In this document: piece after piece, positions 15,976-24,600 of the stretch
Position numbering within the stretch: position 1 is the stretch's first letter
Layout: each line of letters starts with the position of its first letter
NCBI RefSeq assembly: GCF_046098205.1
Contig: NZ_JBJURJ010000001.1
Span: forward strand, 480,645 to 544,644
Direction of reading: 5' to 3'
DNA: 64,000 nt
Source: Paenibacillus_AR mesotrionivorans
Lineage (GTDB): Bacteria; Bacillota; Bacilli; Paenibacillales; NBRC-103111
Notes under the pieces: generated by a model
Seen by the model: only the letters and a program-made list of their open reading frames with translations
Database searches by the model: none
Told to the model about the DNA's origin: nothing
Position numbers and translations under genes: made by a program

Positions 15976-17574
15976 CTAAACGGCCTGTCCACCCCGTACC
16001 AAAAGCACCCAATCCCCTCCACCCGGCGAAATCATCACCGGCTTGCTACCGTCAGCTTCGATCCACTGCCCTGTGGAGGGATTGTACCAGGCGGAGACTG
16101 CGTTTGCCAGGACATACGCGGGTAGTGCTACAGAAGCCGGTTCACATGACGGTGCTGCCAGTTCGTCGGTATAGAGACCATCGAAGCCGTCCGGCGCATG
16201 GCCCTCATACTGGTCGGGATTGGCCAGATAGATGATCCACGTGCAGCCCGCTTGGTCCCTGCATGCCTTCCACCGCAACGGATCAGCACCGGCCGCCCCA
16301 TCATCCGGGATCATACCCGCCAGAGACAGACCGGTCTCCCGGAAGAAGCGGTGAATATGGACGAAGTCATGGGCTCCCTCCGACAGCTTACCGTCCCCGC
16401 AGGCTTTGAAATACCCCTGCATGCCGCACAAGTCTCCATCATAAGCATCCCATGTGCGCAAGCCTCCATAAGTGGCGTGGCCTCCGGACAACAGCGACGC
16501 CCACATAAGACGGCGGAAGAAGTACCGCGGATGACATGGGGCCCGCCAGGATTCATAACGATCCTCATCCAGCACAGCGGGCTGCGCGGATAGAGAGCGG
16601 TAGTGGAGCAAGGCCGCACCGTCCACCTGACCCAAATCCTCCAGCGTAATCAGGTCCGACCAGGGAGCATCCAGGAAGGAGTAGCCGGAGAAACGGCTTT
16701 GGTGATTGGTCCGTAGCGTTCCCCACGGCTCCATTACGGCGGAGTCCCCGCCAACCCTGTTAATGGACGTTTTAAGCCGGTCGGCCATTTCCATTTCCCG
16801 CTCCTGTCCTGCCCGCTCCGACTTGCCCGAGAAACTGCTTTCCAGCTGCAGATCATTGGAGAAGCACCACTGCACATTGGAATAGGCGGAGAAGCGGGCG
16901 ATAGCATTCTTCAGAATCAGCCGGGCGCCCTCCTCCCCCTCGCCATAATTCAGCACCTCCTCCAGGTCCTCGCCGAAGGGAATAAGCTGGAGCATCACCC
17001 TGGGATAGCGGCTCCAGGCATAGGCCAACCTGCGGTCCATTTCCTGCCAATATGCCAGATTCAGCCGCTTTCGATTATGCTCCAGCAGATTCTTGACATC
17101 GCTGCGTCCCAGACTGAACCAGGTGCGGATTTTGGTGAAGCCGCAGGCAGCGGCCTGATCGAGATATTCCTGCCACCCAGCTTCCGCAGACGCCAGATAA
17201 CGGTATCCCGTATCGCCGATGTGAAGAAACCATTCCCCATTGTCATAAGCAAACTGATAAGGGTCCCGCGGGTGTATCCGCAGCTTTCCCGGCAGAAGTG
17301 AGGGATGCACTGCGAACTCTCCCGCCTGTCCGTCCATATCCGGGTGGCTGGACAAAGAGCGCCACCTCCATACCCCACATCTGCAAGCATAAGCCCGGGC
17401 ACGAAAGCAGTTCCCCCCGTCATAAAAGCCGTCTGCAAGAATGATCGAACCATCCGGCAGCGTAAATTCCACCTTCAGATCTACATCCGTATAGGGATTG
17501 CCGAAGGCGGACGTTGTGTGCAGGGTTAGCTCCGCCCGACCGTATTGGGGGACGTTAAGAGTCCTCGATTCCAT
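15976..17574 (-). CDS. Apiosidase-like glycosidase (DUF5060-DUF4038)
   Basis: A 532-residue protein without signal peptide, so probably cytoplasmic. It starts with a DUF5060-like beta domain (to about residue 90), continues with a DUF4038-like TIM barrel marked by WFLHIGDTGYRYL, and ends in a small beta domain (SAWYNPSTGQWIEA). DUF4038 proteins include GH140 apiosidases and related enzymes that act on plant cell-wall side chains, but the exact substrate cannot be read from sequence. It is the last gene of the operon formed with the upstream solute-binding protein and two permeases, which fits hydrolysis of imported oligosaccharides. Start is the ATG at 17574 behind GGGGAGG. Confidence 0.75.
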   Translation of the reverse strand: MESRTLNVPQYGRAELTLHTTSAFGNPYTDVDLKVEFTLPDGSIILADGFYDGGNCFRARAYACRCGVWRWRSLSSHPDMDGQAGEFAVHPSLLPGKLRIHPRDPYQFAYDNGEWFLHIGDTGYRYLASAEAGWQEYLDQAAACGFTKIRTWFSLGRSDVKNLLEHNRKRLNLAYWQEMDRRLAYAWSRYPRVMLQLIPFGEDLEEVLNYGEGEEGARLILKNAIARFSAYSNVQWCFSNDLQLESSFSGKSERAGQEREMEMADRLKTSINRVGGDSAVMEPWGTLRTNHQSRFSGYSFLDAPWSDLITLEDLGQVDGAALLHYRSLSAQPAVLDEDRYESWRAPCHPRYFFRRLMWASLLSGGHATYGGLRTWDAYDGDLCGMQGYFKACGDGKLSEGAHDFVHIHRFFRETGLSLAGMIPDDGAAGADPLRWKACRDQAGCTWIIYLANPDQYEGHAPDGFDGLYTDELAAPSCEPASVALPAYVLANAVSAWYNPSTGQWIEADGSKPVMISPGGGDWVLLVRGGQAV

Positions 17575-17590
17575 GGCTTCCTCCCCTGAA

Positions 17591-17637
17591 TGGCAATAAC
17601 AGGCTGCATCCGTGTTTCAGCAGCCTGCCGTTGCCAT
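17591..17637 (-). other. Intercistronic stem-loop between permease and glycosidase genes
   Basis: Arms GGCAATAACAGGCTGC and GCAGCCTGCCGTTGCC form a long stem with two small internal mismatches. No T run follows, so it is more likely an mRNA processing or stability element that sets apart the glycosidase message than a full terminator. Confidence 0.6.
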
Positions 17638-17671
17638 CCTGATTATATTTTACATTATTTACATTTTTTTC

Positions 17672-18568
17672 TTATCCCTTCAGCGAACCAATCATAACCC
17701 CTTTCACAAAATATTTCTGAATAAACGGATACACGCAGAGAATAGGAACTGTAGCTACGACAATAAGTGCATACTTTAACACGGCAGCTACCTGGGCATT
17801 GGCAGCCTGCAGCTCAGGATCAATAACCATCGTAGGATCATATTGATTCATGATCAGAATTTCACGCAGAATAATCTGCAGCGGATATAAGGTTCTCTCA
17901 TTCAGGAACATCAAGGCGTTGAAATAAGCATTCCAATGGCCAACCATAGAGAACAGGGCAATGACGGCAATAACCGCCTTGGACAAGGGCAGCACAATGG
18001 AGAAAAAGTAGCGGAAGTCACTGCAGCCGTCTATTTTTGCCGCCTCCAGAAGCTCATGGGGAATGGAGGACTGGATAAAGGTTCGGGCAATAATCATGTT
18101 GTACACGGATAAGGCACCGGGTACGATCATGGCCAATCTTGTATTCAGAATGCCCAGGTCCTTCAGCAGAATATAAAAGGGAATCAGACCGCCACCGAAA
18201 AACATCGTAAAGGTAAAAATAAACATAAACACATTCCGTCCCTTTAACGTACGCCTGGATAACGCATAGGCACAGGTCATCACCATAGTCACATTCAACG
18301 CCGTACCTGCGAATGTGTAGAAAATGGTATTTAAATAGGCCCCGACAATATCCTTGTTCTTGAAAACCGCCCGATAACCCTCCAGTGTGAAATCCACCGG
18401 CCAAAGCAGTACCTTCCCTGAGGAAACCGCGCTTCCTGAGGAGAAGGAGGCCGATAACACATAAATCAGCGGATAGGATACCAGTATGAGCACGAAGGTT
18501 AACAGAAAGCCTGAGATGCCGAAATAGATACGATCTGAGGCCGAATATTTTATTTTTCCTGCTGCCAT
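17672..18568 (-). CDS. Carbohydrate ABC transporter permease (CUT1, LplC/YtcP type)
   Basis: A 298-residue inner-membrane permease with six predicted membrane segments and the cytoplasmic EAA loop ELLEAAKIDGCSDF, which contacts the ATPase. It ends with the family tail QKYFVKGVMIGSLKG. Together with the permease upstream it forms the channel of an oligosaccharide importer. The start is the ATG at 18568 behind GGAGGAGAG. No ATPase gene is present in the operon; CUT1 systems of this type in Bacilli normally share the MsmX ATPase encoded elsewhere. The substrate is probably a plant cell-wall oligosaccharide, judging from the neighbouring enzymes. Confidence 0.93.
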   Translation of the reverse strand: MAAGKIKYSASDRIYFGISGFLLTFVLILVSYPLIYVLSASFSSGSAVSSGKVLLWPVDFTLEGYRAVFKNKDIVGAYLNTIFYTFAGTALNVTMVMTCAYALSRRTLKGRNVFMFIFTFTMFFGGGLIPFYILLKDLGILNTRLAMIVPGALSVYNMIIARTFIQSSIPHELLEAAKIDGCSDFRYFFSIVLPLSKAVIAVIALFSMVGHWNAYFNALMFLNERTLYPLQIILREILIMNQYDPTMVIDPELQAANAQVAAVLKYALIVVATVPILCVYPFIQKYFVKGVMIGSLKG

Positions 18569-18589
18569 ATGATTCTCTCCTCCCCCTAG

Positions 18590-19510
18590 CTACCAGAGAC
18601 TTGTATTGCTGAATTTTTTGGATGCCAGATTAACGGTGATCAGCAGAGCGAAATTGATCAGGGAGTTAAACAGCCCAATGGCTGTAGCAAAGGAAAAATC
18701 ACCTGAACCGATGGTCATACCCACTTTATATACATACGTGGAAATAACCTCACTCTTGGAAATATTCAAGTCATTCTGCATCAAATATACTTTTTCGAAG
18801 CCTACATCCATGATATGCCCTACCGACAGGATCAGCATAATCGTTGCTGTTGGCAGGATAGACGGAAAATCGATGTGCCGGACTCTTTGGAAGCGGGTAG
18901 CCCCATCGATCTGAGCCGCATCGTGAAGCTCCTCATCCACAGCAGACAGGGCGGCGATATAGATAATGCTGCCCCAGCCGATGCCCTGCCAAATGCCCGA
19001 CCATACGTACAGGTGCTGGAAAGCGCCGGGCTTTCCGAAGGCATCCGGGAGCATGGAATCGGTGAAGAGGGTGAACAATGCGCCAAATGCCCCCGTTCTC
19101 GGATTAAACAGCTGGATAAGCATACCGACAATAACCACGGTGGAGATAAAATGCGGCATGTAGGAGATGGACTGTACCAGCTTCTTGTATTTGGCACTGG
19201 TGAAGGAATTAAGGAGCAGAGCAAAGATAATAGGCAGAGGAAATCCTGCTATTAGAGCATAAAAGGAAAGGGAGACCGTATTCCACAGCAGAGTCGTGAA
19301 TTGATACGAGTCAAAAAACCGCCGGAAATTGGCTAATCCTACCCATTCGCTGCCCCATATCCCCAGGTTGAAGTTGTACTCCTTAAATGCAATCTGAATC
19401 CCCGCCATGGGAACGTAAGCAAAGGTAAGGATAAAGGCGAGGGACGGCAGCAGGAATATATACAGCTGCCAATTCTGCAAATATTGCTTCTTAAAGCTCT
19501 CGGATAACAT
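18590..19510 (-). CDS. Carbohydrate ABC transporter permease (CUT1, LplB type)
   Basis: A 306-residue permease. The start is taken as the ATG at 19510 (MLSESFKKQYLQNWQLYIFLLPS), which has GGAGGGACC before it and follows the stop of the binding-protein gene by 43 bases. Longer starts would overlap that gene. Six membrane segments and the EAA loop ELHDAAQIDGATRF are seen. The FNLGIWGS and AFKEYNF sequence near the N-terminus is typical of LplB. It is the first permease of the operon and heterodimerises with the product of the next gene, 21 bases downstream. Confidence 0.93.
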   Translation of the reverse strand: MLSESFKKQYLQNWQLYIFLLPSLAFILTFAYVPMAGIQIAFKEYNFNLGIWGSEWVGLANFRRFFDSYQFTTLLWNTVSLSFYALIAGFPLPIIFALLLNSFTSAKYKKLVQSISYMPHFISTVVIVGMLIQLFNPRTGAFGALFTLFTDSMLPDAFGKPGAFQHLYVWSGIWQGIGWGSIIYIAALSAVDEELHDAAQIDGATRFQRVRHIDFPSILPTATIMLILSVGHIMDVGFEKVYLMQNDLNISKSEVISTYVYKVGMTIGSGDFSFATAIGLFNSLINFALLITVNLASKKFSNTSLW

Positions 19511-19553
19511 GCTTTTGGTCCCTCCAGCCGGTTGAGGAATGGCTCCTTCGCTG

Positions 19554-21203
19554 TTATTTGCTTCTGTCATAAGCGATCTGGGAGGTTGCGACATAATCCT
19601 CCAGCCCCATCTTGGCCAGTTCCTTCAAATACGCGTCCCATTGGGACAACGGCTTGTTGCCTGTAATAAAGGCGACTGCACTCTCATTCACATACAGATC
19701 AATAGCCGTTTTATTATTGGCGATTTTCTTCAGCTCCTCCGAGTTGAAGCTGAGAGCGGACAACGGCTCCTTGGGGAAGAAAGGCACATAAAGATTGGCG
19801 AACAAGGGTTGCCAGTTAGGCGAAGCATTGGTGTCGCCCTTTTTCAGTGCTGAAACCGCCTTTGAAACCTCGGAAGGAATATAACCGGGAGACATTTGGT
19901 TCCAGTGCTTGTTTTGCGGATTGTTCCAAATTTTCGGATTCAGCACCGCATATTTAGCCTTCAAGCCTTCGCTTTCATCGAATTCCCCAACATACTGGGA
20001 AGCAATGGCCGGATCATCAGACCAGTCCACTCCTTTTTCACCGTAACGGTTTATCAAGGAAGGCTCCGCACCCAGCATGTAATCCCCCACCTTAAAGGCC
20101 AGCTCCGGGTTCTTAGCATTCTTGGTGACAACCCATAATTTATCCGGCAGGGTTTCATTCCGGGGTGAATAGGCAATCCCCTGGGGTCCCTTCATGGGTG
20201 ACAGAAGCGTCATTTTATTCTCCAGAATGGCAGGATCGAATGCGCTGTAGCTGCCTGAAGGCACAATCCCCACCATACCGCCCTTGGTGTTAATCAGAGC
20301 TTTCATTTGCGTTTGATCCTGGGTAAAGCTTAACGGGGATAACAGATTCTCTTTGACCAGCTTATTCATATATTCCAATCCCAGCTTCCATTCCGGCTGG
20401 GTAAAGGCAGGGGTAATCTTCCCGTTTTTCAGATAGAAGAAGCTTCTGTCGGGGTTGGCTTCAATAAAGGAATTCATCAGATAAACCAATGGCCGTTGCG
20501 CCCAACCGTCCTTGGAGCCTACCATGCCGATCTCATCCTTCTTGCCGTTTCCGTTGGCATCCTTATCCACAAAGGCCTTCATAACCTGATAAAGCTCCTC
20601 CGTGGTGGTAGGGGTCTGCAAATTCAATTTATTCAGCCATTCTGTGTTAATCCATGCGCGGTTGGGGCCTTCATTCCATTCCTGCTTAATATACTTGGGC
20701 AGGGAATAGACATTGCCGTCGGCAAGCTGCAATTTCTTCAGGAGAAAATCCTTCTCCGGGATTTTGTTGAAATTCACGGCAAGAGCGGGGTTCTTGTAAT
20801 ACTCATCCAGCTTCACAATGACACCCTTGGTGGCATAGTCGTTCAACGTAGTGGCATCCAGATAAAAGTTAATCACATCAGGCAGGGGCTGTCCGGAGGA
20901 GATCATCAGGGACAGCTTGGTTTTGGCTTCATTCACATTGCTGGGCAGTACAACAAAATCCAAATCCACATTCATTTCCGCTTCAATCTTCTTCGTATAA
21001 AAGTTAGTTTCGTAATCCTCCACATTGGGATTGGCTGTGACGGCCACCGTTATTTTGGGTCTGGCCTCATTGACGGCAGGGCTTGTTCCTGCCGCCTTGG
21101 GCTCCTCCTTGGACTGGCAGCCGGCCAGCATCGTAATCGCCAGGGCTACAGGCAAAGCAGCAGCCGCAAACCTTTTTCCGAATGAAGCTTCTTTTTTCTT
21201 CAA
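19554..21203 (-). CDS. Extracellular solute-binding lipoprotein (LplA/YtcQ type)
   Basis: The sugar-binding protein of the CUT1 importer, 549 residues. The start is most probably the TTG at 21203: AAGGAGG stands nine bases before it, and translation then begins with a perfect lipoprotein signal (KKKEASFGKRF, hydrophobic core, LAGC with the lipid-modified cysteine at residue 29). The mature part has the usual family 1 layout with DVINFYLDA and LPKYIKQEWNEGPNRAWINT. First gene of a four-gene operon (binding protein, two permeases, glycosidase). A cre-like box lies 37 bases upstream of the start, suggesting CcpA control. Confidence 0.93.
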   Translation of the reverse strand: MKKKEASFGKRFAAAALPVALAITMLAGCQSKEEPKAAGTSPAVNEARPKITVAVTANPNVEDYETNFYTKKIEAEMNVDLDFVVLPSNVNEAKTKLSLMISSGQPLPDVINFYLDATTLNDYATKGVIVKLDEYYKNPALAVNFNKIPEKDFLLKKLQLADGNVYSLPKYIKQEWNEGPNRAWINTEWLNKLNLQTPTTTEELYQVMKAFVDKDANGNGKKDEIGMVGSKDGWAQRPLVYLMNSFIEANPDRSFFYLKNGKITPAFTQPEWKLGLEYMNKLVKENLLSPLSFTQDQTQMKALINTKGGMVGIVPSGSYSAFDPAILENKMTLLSPMKGPQGIAYSPRNETLPDKLWVVTKNAKNPELAFKVGDYMLGAEPSLINRYGEKGVDWSDDPAIASQYVGEFDESEGLKAKYAVLNPKIWNNPQNKHWNQMSPGYIPSEVSKAVSALKKGDTNASPNWQPLFANLYVPFFPKEPLSALSFNSEELKKIANNKTAIDLYVNESAVAFITGNKPLSQWDAYLKELAKMGLEDYVATSQIAYDRSK

Positions 21204-21239
21204 GCTAAAGCGCCTCCTTTTTATGTGTGCATTCCTTAT

Positions 21240-21253
21240 CGTAACCGCTTTCA
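21240..21253 (-). promoter_or_regulatory. cre-like box (CcpA site) before the CUT1 operon
   Basis: On the minus strand TGAAAGCGGTTACG matches the consensus TGWAAGCGYTWWCW at 12 of 14 positions. It lies just upstream of the ribosome binding site of the binding-protein gene, a position suited to roadblock repression. Confidence 0.5.
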
Positions 21254-21416
21254 ATATAACCTGCTCCGTAATTTCTTTATACAGATATTCCTCAGATCTG
21301 CTGTCATTGGGTATGAATTGGCTACTGGCATTTCTGTATGACACTCTCACACAGTAAGATTTTATATCTCATTTTCCATTGTAAATAGGGGGAAGAACAC
21401 AGTAAAGACAATTTTA

Positions 21417-21557
21417 GGAGCTGCGAGGAAATTAGTACCCGCTTTTGCTGACAAAATCTCCATGGTTAGCTGATGCTTACGAAGCTGGCTTTCCTTTGGG
21501 AAAGCCCTCAGGAAGTTTTGTCAGCAAATTAGCGGTACTTTATTTCGTCGCAGTCTC
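21417..21557. repeat. Nested inverted-repeat element (about 140 bp)
   Basis: Outer arms of about 45 bases (21417-21462 and 21510-21557) match when one is reverse-complemented: both read CTGCGA, GAAAT, AGTACC, then TTTGCTGACAAAA. The centre holds a second perfect hairpin, GGCTTTCC-TTTG-GGAAAGCC. No coding frame. MITE-like or REP-like element. Confidence 0.75.
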
Positions 21558-21577
21558 TTAGTTCCCCGCCCGCAAAA

Positions 21578-21632
21578 ACGCCCACGTGTTGTACGGGAGG
21601 GAAATACCCGCAAATACGTGAGCGTTTGAACC
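21578..21632 (-). terminator. Terminator of the 1440-residue enzyme gene
   Basis: On the minus strand arms AACGCTCACGTATTTGCGGG and CCCGTACAACACGTGGGCGTT pair and run into TTTTTGCGG, 23 bases after the stop codon. Confidence 0.7.
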
Positions 21633-21654
21633 GGAATGGATTGACTACCTCTTC

Positions 21655-24600
21655 TTACTCGGTCGTGAAGCGGAATACGGAATCGGCTGCTGTTGAGCCA
21701 TTGGCATTATTAGCTGTCACCCTCCAATAATAGGTGGCCTGGTGCGAAAGATTGTTTGCTTGAATGGTGGTTCCCGTAACAGTGGTGCTAATGATCGGAT
21801 TGATCAACTGGGCATTATCGGCGACTTCAACCTGGTACGAGTCAGCACCGAAAGGGGCGAATGGCCTGCTGCCAACGATCTGTGTCCAATCCAAGGTAAC
21901 AGCTGCCGGATTTACCGTTGCTCCATTCACAGGCTGCATCAAGGTGAATGGGCCAGGTGCTGCCCCATAGATATCCAGATGGGCCACATCCACGTTGTTG
22001 CCGGTTACGGAACTGGCATTTCGAAGCTCCACTGTATGATTGCCCTCTGTCATAACTCCCAGGCCTACTTGATAATCTGCCCATTTGTTGGTCAGAGTCC
22101 GGGAAGAGCGGGAAACCGCCACACTGTCAATTTTCACCTCGAAGGTTGCTGTGCCCTCTCCTAAAGCCCGGATATCGGCGATGTAGATACCCGTACGCGG
22201 AGCATGGACAGTCCACTTACCTGAAGCGCTCATCCAGATTTTGCCCCACCCGTTTGGTGTATCCTTGGTATTGCCGGGATAATCCGCTGCCGCTTTTCTT
22301 TCCGTCATCGATGGTGCGTATTGTCCCAGATAACGGGCTGCTGCGTATGTTTCCGGTGCAGCTGGTGTGTTGAAGCGGAATACAGCGTTGGCCGGTGTAG
22401 AGCCATTGGCATTATGGGCGGTCACCTTCCAATAATACGTGGATTGATACTGCAGGTTATCCACTTGATAGGTGGTCCCGGTTACAGTGGCATTGATAAT
22501 GGGATTAAGCAGCCCGGCATTATCGGCAACAACCACACTGTATTGCGCTGCACCGAAGGGAGCAAAGGCTTTGGTGCCCACCACCTGGGTCCAATCCAGC
22601 GTCACAGCTGCTGGATCCATGATGGCGTCATTCGCCGGCTGCATCAAGGTGAAGGGAGCAGGTGCCGCCCCGGCGATATCCAGCCAGGCCACATCCACAT
22701 TATTGCCTGTAGTGGCACTGCTGTTGCGGATTTCCACAGTATGCTTACCTGCAGAGAGTGCACCCAAGCTTATTGTATAATCCACCCACTTGTTGGTCAG
22801 AGCCCTGGAGGAAGCAGGAACCGTCACTCCGTTCACTTTTACTTCCATTGTGGCGGTGCCTTCCCCTAATGCCCGGATAACAGCATTGTAGCTGCCTGAT
22901 CGGGGAATATGGACAGACCATTTACCGGACGCGCTCATCCAGATCTTGCCCCATCCATTGGGGGTGCTGCTGCTGTTTCCCGGATAATCCCCTGCCAGCT
23001 TCCGTTCACTCATGGCAGTGGCATATTGAGCCAGATGGCGGGTAAACACAGGAGCCGCAGGAACTGCAGGGGTCGTAAAGCTGAAGGCTGTTCCTGATGA
23101 CGTGATGCCGTTGGCATTATTGGCGATGACCTTCCAATAATACGTAGAGCTGTAGGCCAAATCATTCACCAGCAGGTTGGTAGAGTTAACGGTGGTTTCC
23201 AACACCGGATTGGCAAACCCTGCATTATCGGCGATCATAACCGTATAGTCATTTGCTCCCTGGGGAGCAAACTGCCTGCCATCCACTTGCTGCGCCCAGT
23301 CTAGTGTTACAGTTGGCCCCGCAGCTGCATGATTTGCCGGAGAAGCGAGGCTGAATAAAGCCGGAGCCGCACCCAGTATATCCAGATGCGAAACATTGAT
23401 GCCGCTCCCTTCCAAGGTACTACTGTTGCTGAGCTCAACCGTATGGATGCCTGCCGGAACAGTTCCCAGGCTGCCGGTGTACGCATTCCAAGCGTTTCCT
23501 GCGGTCCACGATGCGCCAGGGATGCTCTGACCATCGATTTTCAATTGAAAGGAGGGGTTCATACCCTCGCCATATACACTGGCTGTCACATTATAAGCCT
23601 TTGTTTCCGGGAAATGAACAGACCATTTGGCTGATTCCCCCGGCCCGACTCTTCCCCATCCTTGAGGGGTATTCACCGGATTGCCAGGCAGGTCGGAAGG
23701 TGCTTTCCTCTCCTGGACACCATCTGCATAGGAGGCCCAAAAACGGGCAGCTTCGCCATCCACAGTGAAGCTGAACACGGCTTCAGAGGGGGTTAAGCCG
23801 TTGGTATTATTAGCAGTCACCTTCCAGTAATACGTTTTATTATATTGCAGGCCAGTTAACTCATAGCTGGTCGCAGTGACTCTTCTATTCACCACAGGAT
23901 TGGTAAACTGCGGATTATCCGCTACCGTGAGAAAATAGTCATCTGCTCCGAAGGGGGCAAACAGCTTTCCTCCAATAGTTTGCTTCCAATCCAGCACTAC
24001 AGATCTGGAGTCAATAGTGGCATTGTTAGCCGGTAATATCTGGCTGAACGGAGCCGGTGCCGCGCCAACGATATCCAGATGCGCCAGATCCAGATTATTA
24101 CCGGCCGGACTATTGTTGTGAATTCGAATCGTATGCATACCGGCGGTTACCGTTCCCAGACTTCCCTGATACTGCTTCCAGCTATTGGTCAGGCCCCACG
24201 AAGCGCCGGGAACGCTCTGTCCGTCTAACAGGACATTAAAGGATGGATTGCCCCCTTCCCCGTAAGCAAGCGCCGAGAAGTCATAAACGCCGGTCTCGGG
24301 GATATTTACTTTGAATTGGGTTGATCCGGTGGCCCATATTTTGCCGAAGCCCTCCGGTGTATGGGTAGCATTTCCGGGAAAATCCTTTGCCGTCTTCCTT
24401 TCACTGACTCCCTCCGTATATTGCCCCAGGTAGCGGGTGGATTGTTTGGTCTCCGGTTTGGCCGTCAGCTCCATTACAGTAACGGAATGGGCAGGATAGG
24501 TTCTGGTAAAGCTGTCTGACACTCCTGAAACAGGGGCACCGGGAATTTCACCCAGCGTACCGTTAGCCGCTGCTTGGACTCCGTTGATATTGGTCCCGGT

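Larger units (their letters stand above)
21204..21654. other. gene-free region between the 1440-residue enzyme gene and the transporter operon
   Basis: Contains, from left to right, the promoter side of the transporter operon with a cre-like box (21240-21253), a nested inverted-repeat element (21417-21557) and the terminator of the gene ending at 21655. No coding frame is seen. Confidence 0.7.
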
